The notes under the pieces: generated by a model
Told to the model about the DNA's origin: nothing
Databases searched by the model: none
What the model saw: the letters and a program-made list of their open reading frames with translations, nothing else
Part shown: positions 1 to 9,134 of the stretch, one piece after another
Position numbering within the stretch: the stretch's first letter is position 1
How the letters are laid out: every line of letters starts with the position of its first letter
Assembly: GCF_024205745.1 (NCBI RefSeq)
Contig: NZ_CP073117.1
Location: 124,001 to 188,000 of the forward strand
Length of the DNA stretch: 64,000 bases
Reading direction: 5' to 3'
Source: Neisseria subflava
Lineage (GTDB): Bacteria > Pseudomonadota > Gammaproteobacteria > Burkholderiales > Neisseriaceae
Translations under genes and position numbers: made by a program

Positions 1-1393
1 GCGCGGCGTAATTATGCGACGGACCAACTGCCCCCAAACCCGGCCCTGCATTAGTAATACAGGCAATGACTGCCGTAAAGGCGGATAAAAAGTCCAAGCC
101 TGCAGCCATCAGTAAAAAGCTGAATACGATGACCGTCATAAAATAAATAAAGATGAACGACATGACAGTCAACGCCATGCGATCCGGAATGGAGCGGTTG
201 TTGACCTTTACCGTACGAACCGCACGTGGGTGCAGCAAAATCAACATTTCGCGCAAGCTGAATTTGAACAACACCAATGCACGCACGTTTTTAATACCGC
301 CCCCCATAGAGCCTGAACTTGCCAATACGTTCGACAGGAAAAACATCCACAATGACACAATCAGCGGCCATTGGGCAAAGTCAGCATTGGAAAAACCGCT
401 GGCCAATCCGATGGACACAAAGTTGAAGCTGACAAAGCGCAAAGCTTCGCCAAGGCTTTGATAAACGTCCTGCTGCCATAAATACAATGCCGAAATCAAA
501 ATACTGCCCGATAAAACCAGCAACATGGAGCGGCATTCTTCATCTTTCCAATACACCTGCAAAGAGCGGTTGCCCAGCGCAGTAAAGTGACTGGCGAAAT
601 TGATACCGCCCCAGACGGTAAAAAACATCAACGTCCATTCAACTGCTACGGAATCAAAATAGGCAACGCTGTCATCATGTGTCGAAAAACCGCCCAAAGC
701 CACTGCCGACATCGCATGGCACAAGGCATCAAACCAGCCCATACCGGCAATATGTAAGGATACCAAGGCGGCAGCAGTTGTCAGCGCATAGGCAAACCAC
801 AATCGTTTGGCCACTTGCGAAATACGGGGAGCCATCTTGCTTTCCTTATCCATACCCGGAATTTCCGCTTTGAAAAGCTGCGTCCCCCCCACGCCCAACA
901 TCGGCAAAATTGCCACAGCCAACACGATAATACCCATACCGCCAAGCCAGTTGAGCATGTGCCGCCAAAAATTCACCGACGGATCCAGCGTATCCAAGCC
1001 GGAAATCACTGTTGCCCCCGTTGTCGTCAGCCCCGACATCGCTTCAAAAAACGCATCGGTGAAACTCATGGACGGCATATAGAAATAAATCGGCATCGCC
1101 GCCACGACGGCAAAGGCCAGCCACAGCATCAATACCAGGGTAAATCCGTCACGCGGCCGCAATTCACGGTTGAAACGCAAAGTCAGCACCCAAGTAACGC
1201 ACGACACCAACAATACCGTCAAAGCCGTGTAGGCAAACACGAAAAACGCGCTGTCGTGATAAAAATACGACATCAGTGTCGGCACAGCCAACAACAGTGA
1301 AAACAACAGCCCCAGCTTGGACAATACATGGATAATCGGCATAACCTTGCTTACCGCACCACCCAATCTGAAACCCTTATACAAATACATCAT
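1..1393 (-). CDS. trkH: TrkH-family potassium uptake protein (partial, C-terminal end off the left edge)
   Basis: I translated this frame from the reverse complement; it is open from an ATG at 1393 to the window edge, about 464 codons, so only some 20 residues should be missing compared with the usual length near 484. It encodes the membrane subunit of the Trk K+ uptake system, which works with the cytoplasmic NAD-binding TrkA. Visible hallmarks are the first selectivity-filter loop SGLTTTGATV, the segment LNWLGGMGIIVLAVAILP, and a later pore loop CITNAGPGLGAVGPS. Long hydrophobic stretches fit a multi-pass inner membrane protein. A second in-frame ATG follows directly (1390). It is divergent from rpmE2. 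Confidence 0.95.
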   Translation of the reverse strand, partial: MMYLYKGFRLGGAVSKVMPIIHVLSKLGLLFSLLLAVPTLMSYFYHDSAFFVFAYTALTVLLVSCVTWVLTLRFNRELRPRDGFTLVLMLWLAFAVVAAMPIYFYMPSMSFTDAFFEAMSGLTTTGATVISGLDTLDPSVNFWRHMLNWLGGMGIIVLAVAILPMLGVGGTQLFKAEIPGMDKESKMAPRISQVAKRLWFAYALTTAAALVSLHIAGMGWFDALCHAMSAVALGGFSTHDDSVAYFDSVAVEWTLMFFTVWGGINFASHFTALGNRSLQVYWKDEECRSMLLVLSGSILISALYLWQQDVYQSLGEALRFVSFNFVSIGLASGFSNADFAQWPLIVSLWMFFLSNVLASSGSMGGGIKNVRALVLFKFSLREMLILLHPRAVRTVKVNNRSIPDRMALTVMSFIFIYFMTVIVFSFLLMAAGLDFLSAFTAVIACITNAGPGLGAVGPSHNYAA

Positions 1394-1418
1394 ATCCCTA
1401 CCATCAGAAAACAAAATA

Positions 1419-1452
1419 TTCAGACGGCCTCATGAAAAAAAGGCCGTCTGAA
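1419..1452. repeat. Inverted DUS pair between divergent genes
   Basis: TTCAGACGGCCT at 1419-1430 and AGGCCGTCTGAA at 1441-1452 form a 12-bp stem with a 10-nt loop. It lies upstream of both trkH and rpmE2, so it cannot be the 3' terminator of either; it is an uptake-signal hairpin in a promoter region. Confidence 0.85.
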
Positions 1453-1508
1453 ACAGCATATTTTATCAAAATGCCGCAACCCCGTGATAAAGAAAAACCA
1501 AAAAACAC

Positions 1509-1536
1509 TTGCCTGCTCTTTTTCTAAGAGTATAAT
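1509..1536 (+). promoter_or_regulatory. Promoter of rpmE2-rpmJ2
   Basis: A consensus -10 box TATAAT (1531-1536) is preceded after 16 bp by TTGCCT (1509-1514) as -35. The Zur-like palindrome begins on the last base of the -10 box, so a bound repressor would cover the start site. Inferred from sequence only. Confidence 0.6.
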
Positions 1537-1550
1537 GTTATACCATAACA
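1536..1550. promoter_or_regulatory. Zur-type operator (exact consensus)
   Basis: TGTTATACCATAACA is a perfect 6-3-6 palindrome matching the neisserial Zur consensus TGTTATDNHATAACA at every position. It overlaps the -10/+1 region of rpmE2. Type B L31/L36 genes are known members of Zur regulons in Neisseria and other bacteria, so zinc starvation should derepress this operon. The site is seen; the regulation is inferred. Confidence 0.8.
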
Positions 1551-1566
1551 TTCACTGGAGAAAGAA

Positions 1567-1842
1567 ATGAAACCCGATATCCACCCAGACAACTATCGTA
1601 CCGTCCTGTTTTACGACAGTGGTGCAGACCAAGGATGGCTCATCCGTTCATGTGCCAATACCCACGGGAAAACCATGGTTTGGAAAGACGGAGTAGAGTA
1701 TCCCCTCTTCTCTCTTGATACCTCTTCCGCGTCCCACCCCGTATACACAGGCAAACAACGCAATGTCAATGTTGAAGGCCGCGCCAGCAAATTCAACCAA
1801 CGTTACCAATCCATGATGTCTTCTTTCAGAAAGGATAAATGA
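1567..1842 (+). CDS. rpmE2: 50S ribosomal protein L31 type B
   Basis: A 91-residue protein with the type B L31 signature (starts [18 protein letters not shown]; later [12 protein letters not shown]). It lacks the CxxC pairs of zinc-binding L31 and can replace it in the ribosome when zinc is scarce, releasing zinc. A good ribosome binding site (GGAG at 1557-1560) precedes the ATG. The stop codon TGA overlaps the ATG of rpmJ2, so the two are translationally coupled. The Zur-type palindrome at 1536-1550 implies zinc-dependent repression. Confidence 0.96.
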   Translation: MKPDIHPDNYRTVLFYDSGADQGWLIRSCANTHGKTMVWKDGVEYPLFSLDTSSASHPVYTGKQRNVNVEGRASKFNQRYQSMMSSFRKDK

Positions 1843-1967
1843 TGCAAGTCCTCTCATCCCTGAAAACTGCAAAAAAACGACACCGCGACTGCCAAATTGT
1901 CCGCCGAAAAGGCAAAGTGTACGTCATTTGCAAGAGCAATCCCCGTTTTAAAGCACGCCAGCGTTAA
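1842..1967 (+). CDS. rpmJ2: 50S ribosomal protein L36 type B
   Basis: A 41-residue basic protein (starts [17 protein letters not shown], ends [10 protein letters not shown]). Its ATG overlaps the rpmE2 stop as TGATG. It is the alternative L36, which lacks the full zinc ribbon of standard L36: only two cysteines, C17 and C30, are present. It pairs with L31 type B as the zinc-sparing ribosomal set under the same promoter. Confidence 0.93.
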   Translation: MQVLSSLKTAKKRHRDCQIVRRKGKVYVICKSNPRFKARQR

Positions 1968-2006
1968 GCTGCTCTATCCTTCTTTCAATGTAACTCTCTG
2001 AATTTT

Positions 2007-2047
2007 CCGCACTTTCGTTTACCTCTAGCGCAAGTGCGGCTTTTTTT
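2007..2047 (+). terminator. Rho-independent terminator of rpmE2-rpmJ2
   Basis: Stem CCGCACTT (2007-2014) / AAGTGCGG (2032-2039) followed by C and seven T. It is a classical terminator without DUS, unlike most terminators in this window. Confidence 0.85.
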
Positions 2048-2208
2048 CAAACTGCATTAATCATTCATATCAAAACTACAAAGAATCCTGCCATACTCCT
2101 GGCAACAGGAAGGAAAAGTAAATAATGGTTATCCCTATTGTGAAGCCATAAAGATATTTATAACATGCCGCTACATTCTTCCTTCAACACTGACCATAGG
2201 AGTCAAAA

Positions 2209-2616
2209 ATGAAAGTAAAAGCCCTGCTTGCAATTGCCGCCGCCATGAGCCTCGCTGCCTGTGCCGCACCTGAAGCCCATCGCCATGACCATGGTCAACG
2301 TCATGAGCACAATCATGACCACGGCCATGCACACGAACATGGTCAGCAACATAATGACGGCCGTGTTCAATCATTCAGCTGCGAAAACGGCCTGTCTGTA
2401 CAAGTCCGCAACCTGAGCACCAACCAAGTTGAACTGCGTCTGGACGACAAAGTTGCCACCCTGTCTTCTGCCGTTGCAGGTTCAGGCGAACGCTATGTTG
2501 CCAACCAAGGCCTGTTCGGCAAAGGCGCTGAATGGCATCAAAAAGGCAGCGAAGCATTCTTCGGCTTCACTGACCCATACGGCAACAAAGTAGAAACTTC
2601 TTGCTCTGCCCGCTAA
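2209..2616 (+). CDS. Lipoprotein with histidine-rich linker and MliC-like domain
   Basis: A 135-residue lipoprotein. Its signal peptide ends in the lipobox SLAAC (Cys18). Residues 24-48 contain 11 histidines spaced by D, E, G, N and Q, the pattern of a metal-binding low-complexity segment. From about residue 55 the sequence (FSCENGLSVQVRN ... FGFTDPYGN) resembles the MliC/PliC family of c-type lysozyme inhibitors, with a cysteine near each end of the domain (C57 and C132). The ATG is preceded by AGGAG. The likely role is an outer-membrane lipoprotein that blocks host lysozyme; zinc or copper binding by the His segment is inference. It lies just after the Zur-controlled ribosomal genes but has its own upstream region, where I find only an isolated ATAACA half-site. 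Confidence 0.8.
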   Translation: MKVKALLAIAAAMSLAACAAPEAHRHDHGQRHEHNHDHGHAHEHGQQHNDGRVQSFSCENGLSVQVRNLSTNQVELRLDDKVATLSSAVAGSGERYVANQGLFGKGAEWHQKGSEAFFGFTDPYGNKVETSCSAR

Positions 2617-2641
2617 TTTTTACTTAGCAATAGAATAGCTG

Positions 2642-2676
2642 AAGGCCGTCTGAAAACTTGTTTCAGATGGCCTTTC
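2642..2676. terminator. DUS-pair terminator after the His-rich lipoprotein
   Basis: AGGCCGTCTGAA (2643-2654) pairs with TTCAGATGGCCT (2662-2673), which has one mismatch (T for C) in its DUS core; a T run follows. Confidence 0.75.
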
Positions 2677-2834
2677 ATATTAGATAAAACGAAATTTCCG
2701 TTTAAGGATAAAATGCAAATATGAGGCTATTTGAAGGTTCAAAATACGTCCATACTCCACGGATAAGTAAGACCTTTTGAAAGGTATCTTCTCCGACAAT
2801 GCATTATTTCAAAATCATTAAATATATATCTACC

Positions 2835-3209
2835 TTAATTTAAAACTTTTTCCAAGATTTCTTTAAGGTTTTCATCATCTTCATCCAAAATTAATTTTTC
2901 TGAAATATTATGAAGACAATGTTCCAAATCAATGGCTAAGGCTACTTGGTTTTGATAGGATAATTTTGGATAGAGTTCAAGTAAAACCCAATAAATGCAT
3001 ATACTATCATTTGAGTAAAAAATATTTGAAACGAATGGAAGTAATGTGTCTTGTCGTTCTACAAAGATTTCGACAATTTCACTAAAAACAGGAAAGTTCG
3101 CATCTCCCAACCATCCTGAGAGCCACTCCCCCATCTCAATTAATTCCTCATCGTTGCAGTCCTTAATTTTTTTGCAAGCCTTGATGTCAAACTTATCTTT
3201 AGGACGCAT
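2835..3209 (-). CDS. DUF5071 domain protein
   Basis: An acidic protein of about 124 residues matching the DUF5071 family (starts MRPKDKFDIKACKKI; later GDANFPVFSEIVEIF and YWVLLELYPKL). I chose the ATG at 3209 because GAGG lies 6 nt upstream; an ATG at 3221 would add MRYP. DUF5071 is a small helical-repeat-like domain often found in polymorphic toxin/immunity neighbourhoods, so an immunity role is possible, but no toxin gene is adjacent. It is more AT-rich than its neighbours and stands alone, which suggests transfer. Function not established. Confidence 0.75.
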   Translation of the reverse strand: MRPKDKFDIKACKKIKDCNDEELIEMGEWLSGWLGDANFPVFSEIVEIFVERQDTLLPFVSNIFYSNDSICIYWVLLELYPKLSYQNQVALAIDLEHCLHNISEKLILDEDDENLKEILEKVLN

Positions 3210-3451
3210 AGGATACCTCATTGTTATTAAAGGCTTACGAATACAGAATTATAATGATTGATCTCAATTCTAGACAAATGATTATTCGTCATTCCTATAT
3301 CCTCAACAAATTTTCTCTGGAGTAAGAGTTATTTTTTGCAATTAAACTCCTACCCCACAATAACTTGAAACCCTATCCTGTATTTTACTTAAATCACAAA
3401 CCCCAATTACCCTTCAAAATCTATTCGCTATACGAAACAGATTCAATAAAT

Positions 3452-3496
3452 AAAGGCCGTCTGAAAACCTATTACCAAAGTTTTCAGACGGCCTTT
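3452..3496. terminator. DUS-pair terminator of ileS
   Basis: Perfect arms AAAGGCCGTCTGAAAAC and its complement at 3480-3496 flank a 12-nt loop, 17 bp beyond the ileS stop. The stretch between here and the DUF5071 gene holds no supportable gene. Confidence 0.85.
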
Positions 3497-3512
3497 ATCT
3501 TAGACCAAACAA

Positions 3513-6302
3513 TTAAGCGTAATGTCTGTCTTCGCCTTTACCGTCAACGTTGTCTGCACAACGTTTACAGATGGTTTCATGGCCTGCAACTGCGCCCACA
3601 TCGTGGGTGTAGTGCCAGCAGCGTTCGCATTTTTCACCATCGCTGGCTTTAGCGGTTACAGCAAGTTCATCACCTACTTTCACTTCTGCTTTAGACACCA
3701 GCAAAGCAAAACGCAATTCTTCGCCCAAAGTGTTCAGATAGTCGGCAATTTCTTCCGGAGCCGTAATTTCGGCTTCGGCTTGCAATGAAGAGCCGACGGT
3801 TTTATCCGTACGCAGAGGCTCGATGGCGGCTGTTACTGCTTCGCGTGCTTCGCGGATTGCCGTCCATTTTTTCACCAATTCGGCTTCGGCTTTTTCATTG
3901 ATAGATGGGAACTCATGCCATGTGTGGAAGAGGACGCTGTCTTCTTCGCCGCCACCGATGATGTCCCATGCTTCCTCGCCGGTGAAGCACAAAATCGGAG
4001 CAATCAGCAGAACCAAACTGCGTGTGATGTGATACAGGGCAGTTTGCGCACTGCGGCGTGCATGGCTGTCCGCTTTGGTGGTGTAGAGGCGGTCTTTCAG
4101 GATATCGAGGTAGAACGCACCCAAGTCTTCCGAACAGAAAGAAACAATGTCTTTTACGGCAAAATGGAAGGCATAGCGCGGATAGTAATCACCTGCCAGA
4201 CGCTCTTGCAGCTGACGTGCCAATACCACGGCGTAACGGTCGATTTCCACCATGTCTGCCTGTTGCACGGCATCTTCAATAGGATTGAAGTCGCTGAGGT
4301 TGGCAAACAGGAAGCTCAAGGTGTTGCGGATACGGCGGTAGCTTTCAGTTACGCGTTTGAGGATTTCTTTGGAAATCGCCAATTCGCCGCTGTAATCGGT
4401 GGATGCCGCCCACAGGCGCAGGATGTCTGCGCCAAATTCGTTGTAAACTTCTTGCGGTGCAACGACGTTACCGATGGATTTCGACATTTTGCGGCCGTTT
4501 TGGTCAACCACGAAACCGTGGGTCAGCAGCTGTTTGTATGGCGCACGACCCATTGATGAGGCGCAACCGGTCAACATGGAGGATTGGAACCAGCCGCGGT
4601 GTTGGTCGCTGCCTTCGAGGTACAAGTCAGCCGGCCATTCCAATTCTTCGCGTTGTTTCAAAACGGAATAATGTGTCGAGCCTGAGTCGAACCACACGTC
4701 CATCGTGTCGGAAAGTTTGTCGTAATTTTCGCAATCTTCCGCGCTCAAGAGTTCGCTCTTATCAAGAGAGAACCATGCTTCGATGCCTTTTCCTTCGATT
4801 TTTTGGGCAACTTTTTCCAACAACTCGGCAGAGTTCGGATGCAGCTCACCGGTTTCTTTGTGAACAAAGAAAGTCATCGGCGTGCCCCAATAGCGTTGGC
4901 GTGAAACCACCCAGTCAGGACGACCTTCAATCATGGCTTCCAAACGTGCGCGACCCCATGACGGGAAGAATTCGGTGTCATCAACAGCTTTGATGGCTTT
5001 ATCGCGCAAGGTTTTACCGTCTTTTCCAGCTTTATCCATACCGACAAACCATTGGCCGGTCGCACGGTAAATCAACGGTGTTTTGTGACGCCAGCAGTGT
5101 GCGTAGCTGTGTTCGATTTTGCTGCTTGCCAAGAGGTTGCCGGTTTCTTCCAACCATTGCAGGATAACGGGATTGGCCTCCCAAACGCTCATGCCGGCAA
5201 CGCGCGGCGTTTCGCTGATGTATTTGCCTTCGGCGTTTACAGGGTTGTAAAGCTCGATGCCGTATTTATTGCAGACGGCGTAGTCTTCCAGACCGTGAGC
5301 AGGAGCAGTATGCACCAAGCCGGTACCGGCATCGGTGGTAACATGATCGCCGTTGAGCATGGGAATATCGCGTTCGAGGAACGGATGATTCATGTGCAGG
5401 TTTTCCAGCTTGTCGCCGGTGGTTTCGGCAAGAATAGTAATGCCGTCTGAAAAACCGTAACGTTTGAGCGCGTCTTCTGCCAAATCTTTGGCCAACACCA
5501 ATTTGCCTTTAGGCGTATCAATCAGTTGATACACCACGTCTGCGCCAGCTGAAACTGCTTGGCTCGCAGGCAAAGTCCAAGGCGTAGTCGTCCAGATGAC
5601 GGCAAATGCTTTGCCTTCGATACTTGCCAAACCGAATGCGGCGGCAAGCGCGGCAGTGTCTTTAAACGGATAGGCAACGTCAATCGCAGGCGATACTTTA
5701 TCTTTATATTCCACTTCGGCTTCGGCCAATGAAGAGCCGCAGTCCAAGCAGAACTGAACCGGTTTCGCGCCGCGGTAGAGATAGCCGGATTTGTAGATTT
5801 CGCCGAGCATACGCACGGTATCCGCCTCGGTTTTGAAATCCATGGTCAGGTAAGGATTGTCCCAGTCGCCCAACACGCCCAAGCGGATAAAGTCTTTTTT
5901 CTGGCGGGCAATCTGTTCGGCGGCGTATTCGCGGCACAATTCACGGAAACGCGCTTTAGGCATGTCTTTGCCGTGCAGTTTTTCTACCATCACTTCGATA
6001 GGCAAACCGTGGCAGTCCCAACCCGGTACATAAGGTGCGTCAAAACCGGCTTGGGTTTTGCTGCGGATAATGATGTCTTTGAGAATTTTATTGACGGCAT
6101 GACCGATGTGGATGTCGCCGTTGGCATACGGAGGACCGTCGTGCAGAATGAATTTCGGACGGCCTTTGGCGATTTCGCGCAGTTTTGGGTAGCGTTTTTG
6201 CTCGTACCAGCTTTTCAGCCATGCAGGCTCGCGTTTGGCAAGATTGCCGCGCATTGGAAACGGGCTCTCGAGCAGGTTTACGGTTTTACTGTAATCGGTC
6301 AT
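3513..6302 (-). CDS. ileS: Isoleucine--tRNA ligase
   Basis: A 929-residue class I aminoacyl-tRNA synthetase that charges tRNA-Ile in the cytoplasm. The HIGH motif appears in [19 protein letters not shown] (about residues 58-76), the KMSKS loop in [11 protein letters not shown], and a C-terminal zinc finger in [12 protein letters not shown] plus CKRCADN. The editing (CP1) domain lies between, including [10 protein letters not shown]. Length matches bacterial IleRS. The next gene upstream, ribF, is on the same strand; an inverted DUS pair separates them. An AT-dialect DUS lies inside the gene at 5440-5451. Confidence 0.98.
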   Translation of the reverse strand: MTDYSKTVNLLESPFPMRGNLAKREPAWLKSWYEQKRYPKLREIAKGRPKFILHDGPPYANGDIHIGHAVNKILKDIIIRSKTQAGFDAPYVPGWDCHGLPIEVMVEKLHGKDMPKARFRELCREYAAEQIARQKKDFIRLGVLGDWDNPYLTMDFKTEADTVRMLGEIYKSGYLYRGAKPVQFCLDCGSSLAEAEVEYKDKVSPAIDVAYPFKDTAALAAAFGLASIEGKAFAVIWTTTPWTLPASQAVSAGADVVYQLIDTPKGKLVLAKDLAEDALKRYGFSDGITILAETTGDKLENLHMNHPFLERDIPMLNGDHVTTDAGTGLVHTAPAHGLEDYAVCNKYGIELYNPVNAEGKYISETPRVAGMSVWEANPVILQWLEETGNLLASSKIEHSYAHCWRHKTPLIYRATGQWFVGMDKAGKDGKTLRDKAIKAVDDTEFFPSWGRARLEAMIEGRPDWVVSRQRYWGTPMTFFVHKETGELHPNSAELLEKVAQKIEGKGIEAWFSLDKSELLSAEDCENYDKLSDTMDVWFDSGSTHYSVLKQREELEWPADLYLEGSDQHRGWFQSSMLTGCASSMGRAPYKQLLTHGFVVDQNGRKMSKSIGNVVAPQEVYNEFGADILRLWAASTDYSGELAISKEILKRVTESYRRIRNTLSFLFANLSDFNPIEDAVQQADMVEIDRYAVVLARQLQERLAGDYYPRYAFHFAVKDIVSFCSEDLGAFYLDILKDRLYTTKADSHARRSAQTALYHITRSLVLLIAPILCFTGEEAWDIIGGGEEDSVLFHTWHEFPSINEKAEAELVKKWTAIREAREAVTAAIEPLRTDKTVGSSLQAEAEITAPEEIADYLNTLGEELRFALLVSKAEVKVGDELAVTAKASDGEKCERCWHYTHDVGAVAGHETICKRCADNVDGKGEDRHYA

Positions 6303-6333
6303 TTTTTGATCTCTATTGTTGCGGTATTTCGGC

Positions 6334-6378
6334 TTCAGACGGCCTGATTGCTCATTTTAAAAGAACAGGCCGTCTGAA
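6334..6378. terminator. Inverted DUS pair between ribF and ileS
   Basis: TTCAGACGGCCTG (6334-6346) and CAGGCCGTCTGAA (6366-6378) can form a hairpin downstream of ribF and upstream of ileS. Confidence 0.6.
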
Positions 6379-6439
6379 AAAATTCAAAGGACTTATTGTA
6401 GCCCAATTGTCTTGATTTTATAAGCTTCTAGAAGCGTTT

Positions 6440-7366
6440 CTATGCTTCCCAAACCCTCGCATCTTCCATATCTTGCAAAATTTGGGTTTTCAATGCTTCG
6501 ATACTCTCAAATTTTTTCTCGTCACGCAGTTTGTGCAGGAAGCGGACGAAGATACGTTGGCCGTACAAATCACCGTTGAAATCGAACAGATGGACTTCCA
6601 GCTTCTGCGAACGGTTGTTGCTGACAGTGGGGTTAAAACCAAAGCTGGCAACGCCTCGGCGCGTACCGAATGTGCCGTCTGCTTCAACGACAAATACGCC
6701 GCTTAGCGCATAATGATACGGAGGAAGCTGTACATTGGCGGTAGGCGCGTTGATGGTGCGGCCGAGTTTTTGTCCGTGCTTGACCTTACCGCTCAACACA
6801 TAATCATGGCCCAACAGTCTTTTGGCGTATTCCAACTTGCCGTCTGAAAGGGCTTGGCGGACGGCGGTACTGCTGGTGCGGATGTCTTCAACGATAACGG
6901 ACGGCGTGCGCTCGGTTTGCATATCGGGCTGTTGTGCCAAGAGTTCAAAACAACCTTCACGGCCGGCACCGAAACGGAAATCGTCGCCAATCAGCAGATA
7001 CCGCGTATTGAGCGTTTGGCGCAAAAGCTGGTCGATAAACGCTTGTGCGCTCATATCGGAGAAAGCTTGGTTAAAACGCAAGACCCAAACGGCATCCACA
7101 CAGCCGGTTTCACGCAAAAGGCGCAATTTGGTACGCAGCGGGCTGATGCGGTAAGGCAGCTTTTTCCCGGCTTTGCGCGCAAAAAATTCTTTGGGCTGAG
7201 GCTCAAAAACAACAACGACAACAGGCAGACCGCGCTGGTCTGCCTCTCGTTTGAGTTTTTGTAGAATATGTTTGTGCCCGAGGTGTACGCCGTCGAAGTT
7301 GCCGATGGTTACGGCGGCTCCTTGCGGAAATTTGGGCGCGTGTCGCTGTCCAAGCCAGATGTTCAT
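6440..7366 (-). CDS. ribF: Bifunctional riboflavin kinase/FAD synthetase
   Basis: Phosphorylates riboflavin to FMN and adenylylates FMN to FAD. From the ATG at 7366 the protein (308 residues) begins MNIWLGQRHAPKF and shows the FAD synthetase nucleotidyl-transferase motif VTIGNFDGVHLGHKHIL; a later segment GDDFRFGAGREG is also typical. The C-terminal flavokinase domain contains GRTINAPTANVQLP and GVASFGFNPTV. The reading frame stays open to 7447, but the upstream part is a translated DUS with low-complexity sequence, so I reject the longer start. No clear Shine-Dalgarno is seen at 7366. Confidence 0.95.
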   Translation of the reverse strand: MNIWLGQRHAPKFPQGAAVTIGNFDGVHLGHKHILQKLKREADQRGLPVVVVVFEPQPKEFFARKAGKKLPYRISPLRTKLRLLRETGCVDAVWVLRFNQAFSDMSAQAFIDQLLRQTLNTRYLLIGDDFRFGAGREGCFELLAQQPDMQTERTPSVIVEDIRTSSTAVRQALSDGKLEYAKRLLGHDYVLSGKVKHGQKLGRTINAPTANVQLPPYHYALSGVFVVEADGTFGTRRGVASFGFNPTVSNNRSQKLEVHLFDFNGDLYGQRIFVRFLHKLRDEKKFESIEALKTQILQDMEDARVWEA

Positions 7367-7429
7367 GGGTGGTGGTATTGTGTTTGAATAGGCGGCTATT
7401 GTAAACGTTATTGCCGTTTCAATAAACCT

Positions 7430-7473
7430 TAGGCCGTCTGAAACCAATAAATATATGCTTTCAGACGGCCTTA
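7430..7473. terminator. DUS-pair terminator
   Basis: AGGCCGTCTGAAA (7431-7443) and TTTCAGACGGCCT (7459-7471) form a hairpin just beyond the stop of the minus-strand lipoprotein gene at 7489. Confidence 0.8.
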
Positions 7474-7488
7474 AAGTTTGTTAATACC

Positions 7489-7878
7489 TTACCACCACCA
7501 AGGATAACGGCCAAACGGATAGCCCCAATCGTCGTAATAGCGATAGTAGCGGGCTTCGCGCAGCTGTTCTTGGGAAATATAGTTTTGCCATGCCATTTTG
7601 TAGCAGGCTTGGAACATCGGATCGGAAACTTTGTCGATATATTTGAGACGGAAGGCTTTTTGTTCCGCAGTTGCGGCACCGGGTTTGCCTTCTTCGTCAA
7701 ATTTGCGGCGGATCAGCGCGGCAGTTTCCTGATCGCATTGGGCGGCAAGATTGACTTGAAGGTCCTGCTCATAGCGTTTCTGCGCTTGGGCGCGTGCGAC
7801 TTTTTGCTCAGGCGTGGTGGCACAGGCGGCAAGTAATGCGGCAGCACCAATCAATAAGGTCAGGCGGATAGGATTCAT
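7489..7878 (-). CDS. Hypothetical lipoprotein
   Basis: 129 residues from the ATG at 7878, which has AAGGAAA six bases upstream; an earlier in-frame start at 7899 would add MSIRKHP and hide the signal. The signal peptide ends with lipobox LLAAC. The mature part is polar and helical, with a conserved-looking pair of cysteines (QCDQE and QACYK), and ends in an aromatic tail rich in Tyr and Trp (RYYRYYDDWGYPFGRYPWWW). I do not recognise the family; it is probably a Neisseria envelope lipoprotein of unknown role. Confidence 0.75.
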   Translation of the reverse strand: MNPIRLTLLIGAAALLAACATTPEQKVARAQAQKRYEQDLQVNLAAQCDQETAALIRRKFDEEGKPGAATAEQKAFRLKYIDKVSDPMFQACYKMAWQNYISQEQLREARYYRYYDDWGYPFGRYPWWW

Positions 7879-8016
7879 CGGATGTTTCCTTATACTCATG
7901 CATGGCTATTAATGTACGCCCTCATCTTGCAATGGGCAAGTGTGGCAACTTGGGAACACTTTATATTATTTATTCTTGGTAGCAGGCAGTTGCATATAAA
8001 ATACACCCCGTAATAA

Positions 8017-8916
8017 ATGCTCGACCCTATCCTCAAATCAATGAACGACGACAAACGGCCCCACTCTTACCGACCGCGCCACCATAGGCAACACACGCCG
8101 CCGTTTTGGCAGGCGGACCGTCCGTACCTGCACGAACACAATATTTCCGATGCCCGTTTCAGACGGCTGGGTTACATCATGGCCTTTCTTGCCGGTGCGA
8201 TTAATGCCGGCGGTTACTTCGCATTCTCACGTTATACCTCCCACGTTACCGGCTCAATGTCGCTGTTGGCAGATGTTTTGTATCTTCAAGAGTGGAGTGT
8301 GGCCATTATTGCCACAATCAGCGTGTTGTGTTTTGTTGCCGGAGCCGCGCATTCGGGCTGGGTGATTTTGTGGACGCAGCAAATGCGTTTCCGTGGCAGC
8401 TTTGGATTTTCCATGTGGCTGGAAGCGGTTTATCTGTTGATCTTCGGCTTGTTCGGCATTACCGCGATGGAATGGGATTTTGGCGGCCCGGATTTCATCA
8501 TGCCGTCTTTAGCATTGTTTTTATTATGCTTTATCATGGGCATGCACAATACCGTCATTACACTTTTGTCCGGCTCTGCCATCCGCTCCACCCACATGAC
8601 CGGCACGGCAACCGATTTGGGCATTGAAATTTCACGCGCACTTTATTATTCCAAGCAACATCATCCGCGCCTGCCGCACGTCCGCGTCAACAAACCGAAA
8701 ATGTGGCTTTTAAGCGGCCTAATGCTGTCGTTTTTACTGGGCGGCATCGTTGGCGTATGGGGTTATCATTTGGTCGGCCATCATTTCGCCCTGCCCGTTT
8801 CCGCCGTTTTATTCATACTGGGCGCAGGCTCGGTGGGATACGATGTCAAAGTCAGATTGAAATGGGCATTTGTCAGCTGGTATCGCCGCAAAAAGAAAAA
8901 ACGGAAGAAATCGTAA
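8017..8916 (+). CDS. DUF1275 (YoaK-family) membrane protein
   Basis: 299 residues: a His/Arg-rich cytoplasmic N-terminus of about 50 residues, then several membrane segments. The family core is clear: GAINAGGYFAF, TSHVTGSMSLLAD, MGMHNTVITLL and STHMTGTATDLG. DUF1275/YoaK proteins are inner membrane proteins of unknown transport function. The C-terminus is strongly basic (RRKKKKRKKS). A shorter start at 8041 (MNDDKRPHS) is equally possible; neither ATG has a clear Shine-Dalgarno. It is monocistronic. Confidence 0.88.
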   Translation: MLDPILKSMNDDKRPHSYRPRHHRQHTPPFWQADRPYLHEHNISDARFRRLGYIMAFLAGAINAGGYFAFSRYTSHVTGSMSLLADVLYLQEWSVAIIATISVLCFVAGAAHSGWVILWTQQMRFRGSFGFSMWLEAVYLLIFGLFGITAMEWDFGGPDFIMPSLALFLLCFIMGMHNTVITLLSGSAIRSTHMTGTATDLGIEISRALYYSKQHHPRLPHVRVNKPKMWLLSGLMLSFLLGGIVGVWGYHLVGHHFALPVSAVLFILGAGSVGYDVKVRLKWAFVSWYRRKKKKRKKS

Positions 8917-9134
8917 AGAAACCTTCTTTTTATCTGTCGGCAAAACGGCCAAACGGGCAGAAAAATGCAGAAATGTTTCAGTATTATGTTAACTGGCAAA
9001 TATTTGCGTAATATCGGGTTAAACCCATTCTTTTGCGTTTCGGATATTCGGTATCATTAATTCGTAATGACCCACGCGGTTTTTATTCATTTTTTTCAGA
9101 CGGCCTGAGCCGTCATCTAAAAAGAGGATACGAC

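Noticed and set aside
2160-2165. ATAACA half-site upstream of the His-rich lipoprotein
   Set aside because: The other half of the palindrome is absent, so no Zur operator is claimed.
7367-7447. Longer N-terminus of RibF
   Set aside because: The extra codons are a translated DUS and poorly conserved sequence; homologues start at MNIWLG-like positions.
9033-9134. Longer N-terminus of the OmpA-like protein
   Set aside because: It would bury the signal peptide and lipobox, and the ATG at 9135 has a good ribosome site.
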